Shown here: positions 25,778 through 33,185 of the stretch, in pieces | Layout of the letters: each line of letters starts with the position of its first letter | Numbering within the stretch: position 1 is the first letter of the stretch | DNA from: a gamma proteobacterium NOR5-3 | GTDB lineage: Bacteria > Pseudomonadota > Gammaproteobacteria > Pseudomonadales > Halieaceae | Assembly: GCA_000158155.1 (NCBI GenBank) | Contig: DS999408.1 | Location: forward strand, 341,859-405,858 | DNA: 64,000 bases | Reading direction: 5' to 3' | Notes under the pieces: generated by a model | Seen by the model: the letters and a program-made list of their open reading frames with translations, nothing else | Database searches by the model: none | Told to the model about the DNA's origin: nothing | Position numbers and translations under genes: made by a program

Positions 25778-28700
25778 CTAGCGACTATTAGCAATTTTCC
25801 AGACTTCATTTTCGAAGGAGGCTAGTTCTTGGCGAGTCCAGTCGGGGAGATCGGTTTTTACAGAGTTTGTGGCTCGCTTTGCGTCCGCCTCAATACTCGC
25901 GTATTTCTCTCTAATGCGTTCAGCACCCATATTTGCGCACATGGATTTTATTGCATGCGCGCATAAGCGTAGCGCTTCTGTATCGTTCCGTGAAACGGCA
26001 GTCTCGGTCTCTGAAAGTTTCTCTTCGAGTTGATCGGAAAACCCAGTCATTAAGCTTTTTAGTAGCGATTTTTGGGGGTCATTTTGCAGGGCAAGAAGAC
26101 CGTTCAGTACGTCTGCATTTACAATGTCACTGGTGTCTGCGCTTCCAGTATTGACTTTCTCATGGCGGGTTTGTTGATGGTCCTCTGGTGCCAGACTTGT
26201 TATGTTGTCAGTAGATTCGGTTATTTCTCTTAGTCGTCCAAGCTCCGGGGCAGCTTTGTCAACAACGGCTAAAATTTCTGAATAGGTAAACGGTTTTCCT
26301 ACGAAAAAATCCATACCGACTGCCAAACACCTTTCTATCTCTTCTTTTGATGTGCCTGCGCTCAGAGCAACGATTGGAGTTGCTTTTAGCCCGTGCTCTT
26401 GCTCGTGATGTCTAATAGCTGCTGTGGCTTCGTATCCGTCGACATTGGGCATCTGGCAATCCATAAAAATCAGGTCATATCGTTGTTTGATAAATGCCGC
26501 GATTGCCTCACGACCGTCGTTTGCGAAATGAGTATCAAGGCGGCCTTTTGCCAACATCTCATAAATGATTTGTTGATTGACGGGTATGTCTTCAGCTACG
26601 AGTACTCTCCCAACTAGACCAGCATTAGGAGTTGGCGCAGCTTTGTCGGTTGATCCCTCCTGATCTGCGTCGACAACGGACTGCACGTCTTCAAAACATA
26701 TGGGAAGATGCAGTCCGTTTTCGAGTGAGCGCAGTCTGGGATCGACTCCGTAGTAAACAATTTCGAACTTGCTATTGTTGCGTTTAGGGTCCTCCGTTGG
26801 GTTAGTGGAACCATACGGCAACAGAATCGGGGCGCTGTGAGTCGAGTCGGGCATCTCGTTGAGGATGGTCACTTTACTATATCGTCTAAAGTGATCTGCT
26901 ACCGAATTTGCCTCAGGGCTGCCGTCGTCAATGATAATGACCTCACGCTTCGTGGGTTCAGTCAGCTCTGGCCCCATGACTTTCGTAGGGATTTTAATAG
27001 TCACAGTTGTGCCAGCTTGCGGCGCACTTTCTAAGATAACCTCTCCATTCATAAGTTCTATAAACTGTTTGGTTATTGATAAGCCAAGCCCGGTCCCTCC
27101 GAAACGGCGCGTCGTACTCGCGTCTGCTTGAGTAAATTGTTCGAAGACTCTGGATTGCGTTTCTTCATCCATCCCGATGCCTTCGTCCTTAACGCTGAGT
27201 TCGAGTACCCAATCATCTTGTCCTTTTGCTTCGACAGTGGCCGTAACTTGAATCCTGCCCTCAGAAGTAAACTTTATTGCGTTGCCGACTAAGTTGGTCA
27301 GGCACTGCCCGATTTTCTTTTCATCGCCATATATTTCAGAGCTGCAATTTGTTACTGGGTATGAAAGAAGTCCGAGGTTTTTCTTTTCAGCCGTCACGGA
27401 CTGTAGTTGACAGACACGGTCGATAAGCAAATTGATGTCGAATGAGTGCTTATCAATTTCTATTTTGGACGCTTCAATTTTTGAAAAATCCAAAATGTCG
27501 TTAATGATTGATAGCAGGTTTTCGCCACTTTGCTTGGCTGTTTCTGCGTACCGTCGTTGTGGAGGGTTAAGTGCCGTGCCAAGCAGCAGATCAGTCATAC
27601 CGATAATTCCGTGCATCGGTGTGCGTATTTCGTGACTCATTGTTGCCAAGAACTGTGACTTAGCTTTGCTTGCCTCTTCGGCCGCCGCTGTTGCCACTTC
27701 TAAATCAGCAGTTCGCTCCTTGACTTTAGCTTCGAGTTCTTCGCGCGCCTTTTGCTCTAGCCTTTGTTTTTGGAGCTGACGACGCCATAGTGAGGCGACC
27801 AGCAGTAGCATCATTATTCCGTATACTGTGTACGCGATACCACTTAGCCATGGGGGTGGCAGCTTTCGCACGCTAAGTGAGCCGCCGTTCCAATTCCACT
27901 CTCCAGAGGGGCTCGATGCCGCGATTTTCAGAGTATATGTGCCTGCCGGTAGGGTAGTAAAAGAGGCGCTATGCTTGTCTTTGCCGATTACCCAGCTTTG
28001 ATTGATGCCTTCAAGCATGTATGCGTAATTTACGCTACCGGGGTCACTAAGTGAGTCAGCAAAAAAATCCACCTCTAGTAAAGTGTCTGTGTGCTTGAGT
28101 ACGATTTCTGGGTTAGTTAAGTTGGTGATTTTGACTCTTTCGTTCATGACGCGAACTTCTGATATAGATACTTTTGGCCCTGTGCCTAAGCCTGGCAAAT
28201 CATCAGGTTGCACAATGCTATAGCCCCTGTTGCCCCCAAAAATTATCCGCCCATCTGCTGTTCTGAGTGAACTGCCGACATTGAAATCTCCATCCTGCAA
28301 TCCATTTCGGTCCCTGAAGTGCCGAACATAACTCCCGTCTTTCGATAATCGTGTGAGTCCGGCGTTATGTGCTAGCCAGATGTACCCCTCTTTGTCTTGC
28401 GAAATTCCAGCAATAGAATCGGATGGTAAAGAGACCTTACTAGAGATGTGACTGAAAACTGCTACACCTGCTTCCCTATCTTCGCTTTTCCAAACGTTGA
28501 CACCATTATTGGTTCCTATCCACAGGTCCCCGTCTGCGTCTTCAAAAAAGCTAAAAACTAAGTCGCTTGAGAGCGAGTCTGTGTTTCCACGTATAGTTCT
28601 GATGCGTGTAAACGCGCCGCTTTCCAGGTCGAAGATGTTAACTCCGGCTTCCGTGCCTACGAACACTTGCCCCTGTGAGTCTTCAAACAGGCTGATTACT

Positions 28701-30190
28701 TTGTCGGTACTCAAACTCATAGGATCGTTGTCATCGTGCATGTATCGAGTAAACCCGGTTTCGGTTTCGTTCAGCACGTTCACTCCTCCAGGGTAAGCAC
28801 TCACAATGAGCTTGCCTTGAGAGGTCCTCAGAATTGAGCTTACGCCCATCGCTCCAAGAGAGTTGGGGTCGCGAGAGTCGTGAATAAACCGCTTTATCGG
28901 ACCGGTCTGCGACGGAATGAAGGCCAGTCCGCCAAGACGCGTGCCAACCCAGATCCCATCGTCTTCGTTCAACAGTGACATCACCACGGGGTCTGGCAAA
29001 GCTGGCTGGGTGAACTCATTGATTAGCTGCAAGACACGACCGTCTTTCGCCATAAGATTTAGGCCGTTAGCTGTGCCGACCCAGATGTTGCCATTATCAC
29101 TTTCGGCAAACGCGTTTACTTCCTCATTCGAAATATCGGAATTGATAGCATTCACAGTTTTGAATTGATTCGGAGTTGCCGACACAGGCCCAAACAACGT
29201 CCCAATCCAAACTGTTCCGTCTTTGTCTTGCTCTAGGTCGTTAATGCTCGGTCTGCCGGCGATATCCAATATTTGACTACCAATTTCGCTGATCGAGTCG
29301 GTACTGGAGTCGTATAGCATCAAGCCGTTTGCTGTGGCTATCCAAAAAACCCCCTTGGACTCTTCGATAACATCCATGATGCGAGTACTGCTGTCGGCGA
29401 GTATGCTCGCCACGGTTTGCAGTGTAGCGGGGTCTATAACTCTGATGCCGTGCTCAACTGACCAAGCCCAGAGCAAGCCAGTGCTATCTATGAAAATTCC
29501 GGTTGGCTGAACGGTTGCTCCCGCATCGTCGAACAAAGTGAATTTTGATATGCGTTGCTTTACTTTTCCCGAAGCGCTGAGATTGAGTAAACCTGCTTCA
29601 GATGTGATTGCCCAAACGCCATCAGAGTTCTCCGCAAAACCGTTCACCAACCCGATATCTATTAGGGCGGCACTGCCATCAATCACAGTTGATAGGTTGT
29701 GGTTGTGATCGATTATGCTGATAGCACCATCATGCCCGACCCATACTCTATTCTCGGAATCAGTGAATAGGGAGTAGGTCGCGCGAGCAAAATTTGCGTT
29801 CTGCTCCGCCTGGTCTACTCGGCGCAGTTCATAAAACCCATCAGATTCGCGATCGTAGGCGTTTACACCGTTTAGTGTGGCAATCAGTAATAATCCATCG
29901 CGGGTTTCTACGATAGATGTTATCCAGTCGCTAGAAATGCTGTTTGGGCGTGATGCATCAGCCGAATAATTTCGTAGCCCGGTCCCAGTGTATGCGTGCA
30001 GACCTTCTTGCATACCTATCCACAGCTCCCCGGCCTTACTGATGTGGAGAGACTGGACGGTTGTGGAGTCGAGTTGCTCAAGAAACGGAGCAGCACGAAA
30101 ATCGTAGGATTGTATCCGATCTATATCTGCAGCCAGGGCGCACTGCGCAAGCGCTGCTATAGCTAAAGATTGCAACCAAATTAGCCGCAT
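25778..30190 (-). CDS. Hybrid sensor histidine kinase with double beta-propeller sensor, receiver and HPt
   Basis: A 1470-residue membrane sensor. Signal peptide ('LAQCALAAD'), about 14 Reg_prop blades with 'W[IV]GT..G' motifs, a Y_Y_Y domain ('[16 protein letters not shown]') and one membrane helix ('[16 protein letters not shown]'). The coiled-coil linker leads to HisKA with H853 in 'MSHEIRTPM', HATPase with 'NLVGNAIKF', 'DEGIGM' and 'GGTGLGL', a shortened degenerate receiver, a full receiver with D1244 in '[14 protein letters not shown]', and HPt with H1412 in '[12 protein letters not shown]'. It resembles Bacteroidetes HTCS sensors of oligosaccharides, but lacks their AraC-type output domain; phosphate would leave through the HPt to an unseen regulator. 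AT-rich relative to flanks. Confidence 0.93.
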   Translation of the reverse strand: MRLIWLQSLAIAALAQCALAADIDRIQSYDFRAAPFLEQLDSTTVQSLHISKAGELWIGMQEGLHAYTGTGLRNYSADASRPNSISSDWITSIVETRDGLLLIATLNGVNAYDRESDGFYELRRVDQAEQNANFARATYSLFTDSENRVWVGHDGAISIIDHNHNLSTVIDGSAALIDIGLVNGFAENSDGVWAITSEAGLLNLSASGKVKQRISKFTLFDDAGATVQPTGIFIDSTGLLWAWSVEHGIRVIDPATLQTVASILADSSTRIMDVIEESKGVFWIATANGLMLYDSSTDSISEIGSQILDIAGRPSINDLEQDKDGTVWIGTLFGPVSATPNQFKTVNAINSDISNEEVNAFAESDNGNIWVGTANGLNLMAKDGRVLQLINEFTQPALPDPVVMSLLNEDDGIWVGTRLGGLAFIPSQTGPIKRFIHDSRDPNSLGAMGVSSILRTSQGKLIVSAYPGGVNVLNETETGFTRYMHDDNDPMSLSTDKVISLFEDSQGQVFVGTEAGVNIFDLESGAFTRIRTIRGNTDSLSSDLVFSFFEDADGDLWIGTNNGVNVWKSEDREAGVAVFSHISSKVSLPSDSIAGISQDKEGYIWLAHNAGLTRLSKDGSYVRHFRDRNGLQDGDFNVGSSLRTADGRIIFGGNRGYSIVQPDDLPGLGTGPKVSISEVRVMNERVKITNLTNPEIVLKHTDTLLEVDFFADSLSDPGSVNYAYMLEGINQSWVIGKDKHSASFTTLPAGTYTLKIAASSPSGEWNWNGGSLSVRKLPPPWLSGIAYTVYGIMMLLLVASLWRRQLQKQRLEQKAREELEAKVKERTADLEVATAAAEEASKAKSQFLATMSHEIRTPMHGIIGMTDLLLGTALNPPQRRYAETAKQSGENLLSIINDILDFSKIEASKIEIDKHSFDINLLIDRVCQLQSVTAEKKNLGLLSYPVTNCSSEIYGDEKKIGQCLTNLVGNAIKFTSEGRIQVTATVEAKGQDDWVLELSVKDEGIGMDEETQSRVFEQFTQADASTTRRFGGTGLGLSITKQFIELMNGEVILESAPQAGTTVTIKIPTKVMGPELTEPTKREVIIIDDGSPEANSVADHFRRYSKVTILNEMPDSTHSAPILLPYGSTNPTEDPKRNNSKFEIVYYGVDPRLRSLENGLHLPICFEDVQSVVDADQEGSTDKAAPTPNAGLVGRVLVAEDIPVNQQIIYEMLAKGRLDTHFANDGREAIAAFIKQRYDLIFMDCQMPNVDGYEATAAIRHHEQEHGLKATPIVALSAGTSKEEIERCLAVGMDFFVGKPFTYSEILAVVDKAAPELGRLREITESTDNITSLAPEDHQQTRHEKVNTGSADTSDIVNADVLNGLLALQNDPQKSLLKSLMTGFSDQLEEKLSETETAVSRNDTEALRLCAHAIKSMCANMGAERIREKYASIEADAKRATNSVKTDLPDWTRQELASFENEVWKIANSR

Positions 30191-30200
30191 TTTTTGGAGT

Positions 30201-30247
30201 CCTAGCGTTTTGTTCGAGTCTAATTAAACGGCATCTTAAGCGCTAGG
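30201..30247. repeat. Inverted repeat in the leader of the hybrid kinase gene
   Basis: CCTAGCG at 30201–30207 and CGCTAGG at 30241–30247, seven-base arms 33 bases apart, just upstream of the hybrid kinase start. It could form an RNA hairpin in the leader or be a regulator site; no stronger evidence. Confidence 0.35.
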
Positions 30248-30295
30248 TGGAATTCAGAAACTATTGGGTGAGGGATTGTCTTTTTTAGATTCAAT

Positions 30296-30330
30296 AAAAA
30301 GGGGCCAGAGCAAATTAATGCTCCGACCCC
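30296..30330 (-). terminator. Strong rho-independent terminator after the repeat-protein gene
   Basis: Read on the minus strand: twelve-pair stem (two G·T pairs) closed by a six-base TTAATT loop, followed by TTTTT. It begins 37 bases after the stop codon of the repeat-protein gene and lies upstream of the hybrid kinase gene, so it separates the two transcripts. Confidence 0.92.
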
Positions 30331-30366
30331 CGGCAGGTTGGGTCTATATATCTGTTGTACGTGCTC

Positions 30367-31053
30367 CTAGCGGATGCCCCACTTGTAAGAGCTTTGGTCG
30401 GCAGTAGAACGGATGCCCCACTTATAAGAGCTCTGGTCAGCGCTAGAACGAATGCCCCACTTGTAAGAGCTCTGGTCAGCGCTAGAACGAATGCCCCACT
30501 TATAAGAGCTCTGGTCGGCAGTAGAACGGATGCCCCACTTGTAAGAGCTCTGGTCAGCGCTAGAACGAATGCCCCACTTGTAAGAGCTTTGGTCAGCGCT
30601 AGAACGAATGCCCCACTTATAAGAGCTCTGGTCAGCGCTAGAACGAATGCCCCACTTGTAAGAGCTCTGGTCAGCGCTAGAACGAATGCCCCACTTGTAA
30701 GAGCTTTGGTCGGCAGTAGAACGGATGCCCCATTTGTAAGAGCTTTGCTCTGCTGAAGTCACAGACTCATAACGCTGGGGGCTGCGATTGGCTTTTGAAG
30801 TCTCCCAGTCTGCCTGCTCCAGCTCGGTGTTTGCATTGGTAGTGCCAACCGCCGATCCACCTTGTGCTGCCCGAGAGATTGGACTGCTCCAGCTGTAGCC
30901 TCGACGCTCAACTTGGCCTTGGCCATAGAGCATTTCTTTCGCAATGCTGCTTTTCACCATTGTTGCCTGGTCTGCTGCATGAGTTTGTATTGCGCCTAAA
31001 GTGGTCGCAATCGCTAATACAGCTGTGACAGCTGAAAGTATATTGTTCTTCAT
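30367..31053 (-). CDS. Secreted protein with ten tandem 13-residue repeats (unknown family)
   Basis: I do not recognise this 228-residue protein. A signal peptide ends at about residue 26 ('GAIQTHA'|'ADQ'). A linker of about 70 residues ('VERRGYSWSSPISRAAQGG') has no cysteine. Residues 99–228 are ten units of 'SSADQSSYKWGIR' (Ser/Thr exchange at position 2; first unit slightly different), ending exactly at the stop codon. Tyr, Trp and Ile alternate with Lys, Gly and Arg, as in a beta-strand with one aromatic face. It lies between a secreted subtilase gene and two propeller-sensor genes, with its own terminator. It could be a multi-copy peptide precursor or a self-assembling fibre subunit. ATG at 31053 is preferred; an in-frame GTG at 31062 is possible. 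Confidence 0.85.
   Translation of the reverse strand: MKNNILSAVTAVLAIATTLGAIQTHAADQATMVKSSIAKEMLYGQGQVERRGYSWSSPISRAAQGGSAVGTTNANTELEQADWETSKANRSPQRYESVTSAEQSSYKWGIRSTADQSSYKWGIRSSADQSSYKWGIRSSADQSSYKWGIRSSADQSSYKWGIRSSADQSSYKWGIRSTADQSSYKWGIRSSADQSSYKWGIRSSADQSSYKWGIRSTADQSSYKWGIR
30370..30759 (-). repeat. Ten in-frame 39-bp tandem repeats
   Basis: The motif start recurs every 39 bases at 30374, 30413, 30452, 30491, 30530, 30569, 30608, 30647, 30686 and 30725. Units differ mainly by silent changes (TAC/TAT for Tyr, CAG/CAA for Gln) and one Ser/Thr switch. Near-identity at DNA level points to recent expansion or ongoing homogenisation, and copy number could vary between strains. Confidence 0.97.
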
Positions 31054-31091
31054 AATCACCACGCCTGCCTTCGTAGTTAAGAATTTAGTCT

Positions 31092-31107
31092 CCGGAACCA
31101 GTTCCGG
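31092..31107. promoter_or_regulatory. Inverted repeat upstream of the repeat-protein gene
   Basis: CCGGAAC-CA-GTTCCGG, seven-base perfect arms, 39 bases before the preferred ATG; a related half-site (GAACCGG on the minus strand) lies about ten bases further upstream. Position and symmetry fit a regulator binding site, which could be the output of the nearby two-component system, but this is inference. Confidence 0.5.
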
Positions 31108-31182
31108 GTGGAGCCGGTTCTAGTACCGACGTCCTCAATGCAAAAGGTAGGCGGGTATGATCTATTTGGGGAGGTTAGGGCT

Positions 31183-31198
31183 TACCCCGTTTGGGGTA
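31183..31198 (-). terminator. Hairpin between the subtilase and repeat-protein genes
   Basis: TACCCC-GTTT-GGGGTA, six-base stem with a four-base loop, eight bases after the subtilase stop codon. No T-run follows on the minus strand, so it may be only a weak terminator or an mRNA-end stabiliser. Confidence 0.4.
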
Positions 31199-31205
31199 TG
31201 CAGGA

Positions 31206-33185
31206 TTACTGCCCTTCGGTCGCTAAGTCTTCGATTAAGCGTTGCTCTTTATTGTAGATGCCGAGCCAGTCTATGGGACTATCTACCGGTTCTTCGCTGA
31301 GTCGCTCCAGGTGTGGGGCTATTCCCCAGCGTCGCGATTGCGAGAGTCCTTTCTCAGTGGCCCTGGTGCTGATGATGTCTTCTTGTCCCGGGAGGTAGGG
31401 CGCAGTTTCTTTGGTGTACACCGCAGGCCCCCTGAAGTGCTGTTCCCCCGCAATGTCGGCATTAATATCAAGCGATGCCTGCTGGCAGTATTTTTCGCCG
31501 ACCGTGAGTGCTCGCTGAATATTGATCATGCCTCTTCCCTGCGTGAAGGGAGAATAGGCAAAGCGGCCATCAACTTCGATGGCGGGCTCTGCACTGCTTA
31601 CCAGCATGCACTTCAGCTCGTCATTGGTAAGCTCAGGTTCTATCTGCAGCATAAGCGCTACAAGTCCTGACACCAGTGCGGTGGCCTGAGACGTTCCCGT
31701 CATCACAAACTCACCGCTTTGCAAAAGAAACTCGGGTAACTGCCTACTCAAGGTGGAACCGGGTCGGATAATTCCTGATATATGCCCTCCCATGGCCACC
31801 AGGTCGGGCTTGATGTGGCCCATTGGGGTAGGGCCTCGAGATGAGAAGTCCGGAATGTAGTCGTCGTTGCGCTCGTTCTCGGTCCAGGAGTCGGTAACCG
31901 CTCCTACGGTTAGTAAGTAGGGTAGGTTACCGGGCGATCCAACGGTCATTGGCTCCGGACCTTCATTACCGGCTGCCGCCGCAATAAAGATCCCGGCACG
32001 CCACGCCTGCATGAGCGCCTGATTAACGGGGTCTTCCCAGTACGGCCAGCGAGGTCTTGCCGCAAATGACAGGTTCAGAACCCGGATGTTCAGGCGTTCC
32101 TGATTATCTACCACCCATTGCACGCCCCGCACGATGTCCAAAAAGCCTGCTTTGCCGTTCTCGCCAAAGGCTTTGACTACCGCAAGTTCCACGTCAGGCG
32201 CTATTCCCAGGTAGCTCGGTTGTGCGGTTCCCGCTCTGGTAACGGTACCGCTGCGGGCCAACACGCTTGTCATGTGGGTGCCGTGACCACTTTCATCAAA
32301 AGCGTCGTCGACCTCTTTGCCGGTCATAGCGTCGTACCGTGCCAGCACACGATTACGTCCGGCGGTGTCCAGCGTGAGTTCTGAATTCTCCTCCCACAAT
32401 CCCGAGTCGAGCACGGCTACGGTAATACCGCTGCCAGTAATGCCATGACTATGTAGCAGCGCTGCGCCACTGGCGTCGGGGTAGTAGCTATCTTTAGTTG
32501 GCTCCGTATAACTTGGGACTAATTCAGCCGCGCAGTCTTTTGCGACAGTGGCTGTGAGCTGTATATCGTTTTGCAACGCTGCAATCGCCCGGGGAGTTGC
32601 CTCGAATGCAAAGCGCACGGACACAGAGCCGTGCGCGGCGATGCTCAGCGGCTCGTCGCTGATCCACACTACGTCCCTCGGGCCGCTTGTGGTGGATTTT
32701 ATTGTGAGGGGGGCACTGTCCCAGCGCGCTGCTTCCAACGCGCCAAGTTCCTGTGGCCATGCGAGTTGGCCTTGAGACAGGGTCAGCGGTTCATCAGCTT
32801 TATTGAACAAGCGCCAGGTTGCGGTGTTGTTCTCCCAGGTGAGCTCGATAGCCGCTTTTAATGCGCACTGACCGATGTCTGGAGCCTCAGGTTCGGGCGT
32901 CCAGGCCAGGTCATCGATAATCCGCAGGATGCCGGGCGTGTCTTCTTTTATCGCGCTTAATTGCGCCGCACTCATTCGAGCGCCTATTGCATTGATGATC
33001 GGAAGATGATGAGTGATGGTGGCGCCGTGCGCAGTGACGCTCTGCGATATTGCATCCAGATCCTGGCCTTGAAGCATGACCAGAAGCTCGTCGTCACCTA
33101 CCGCGCTTGCCGCTTTGAGTGTCAGCGGCAGCAGCAGTAGTGTGGATAAAAGCTTGAATGAGCCTCTAAGAAGCCGGCGGCGCAT
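31206..33185 (-). CDS. Secreted subtilisin-like (S8) serine protease
   Basis: A 659-residue exported protease. Signal peptide to about residue 28, an I9-like pro-region to about 92, a beta-rich domain at about 105–220, then the S8 catalytic domain with D260 ('AVLDSGLW'), H301 ('SGHGTH'), N407 ('AAGNEGP') and S499 ('MTGTSQAT'), all intact. The last 90 residues form a tail beyond the protease domain with 'SRRWGIAPHLER' (W620), echoing the 'SYKWGIR' repeat of the protein encoded next. Its ATG shares a base with the stop codon of the REC-GGDEF-EAL gene, so the two are co-translated. Processing of the repeat protein is a natural guess for its role; a general secreted protease is the alternative. 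Confidence 0.93.
   Translation of the reverse strand: MRRRLLRGSFKLLSTLLLLPLTLKAASAVGDDELLVMLQGQDLDAISQSVTAHGATITHHLPIINAIGARMSAAQLSAIKEDTPGILRIIDDLAWTPEPEAPDIGQCALKAAIELTWENNTATWRLFNKADEPLTLSQGQLAWPQELGALEAARWDSAPLTIKSTTSGPRDVVWISDEPLSIAAHGSVSVRFAFEATPRAIAALQNDIQLTATVAKDCAAELVPSYTEPTKDSYYPDASGAALLHSHGITGSGITVAVLDSGLWEENSELTLDTAGRNRVLARYDAMTGKEVDDAFDESGHGTHMTSVLARSGTVTRAGTAQPSYLGIAPDVELAVVKAFGENGKAGFLDIVRGVQWVVDNQERLNIRVLNLSFAARPRWPYWEDPVNQALMQAWRAGIFIAAAAGNEGPEPMTVGSPGNLPYLLTVGAVTDSWTENERNDDYIPDFSSRGPTPMGHIKPDLVAMGGHISGIIRPGSTLSRQLPEFLLQSGEFVMTGTSQATALVSGLVALMLQIEPELTNDELKCMLVSSAEPAIEVDGRFAYSPFTQGRGMINIQRALTVGEKYCQQASLDINADIAGEQHFRGPAVYTKETAPYLPGQEDIISTRATEKGLSQSRRWGIAPHLERLSEEPVDSPIDWLGIYNKEQRLIEDLATEGQ

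Noticed and set aside
30355-30756. A 133-codon plus-strand frame with regular 'DAPLVRALVSARTN' repeats
   Set aside because: It is the reverse-strand shadow of the 39-bp coding repeats. The minus-strand frame has a signal peptide, linker and terminator; the plus frame has none and starts inside the terminator–repeat junction.
30370-30759. CRISPR-like array because of evenly spaced 39-bp repeats
   Set aside because: Units are directly tandem with no spacers, multiples of three, and encode a continuous peptide; no cas genes nearby.
30370-30759. RiPP precursor with Tyr-x-Trp crosslinks (biarylitide-like) because of the Y-K-W in each unit
   Set aside because: No P450, radical SAM or other modifying enzyme is encoded in the window, and the product has a Sec-type signal peptide. 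Kept only as a remote possibility.
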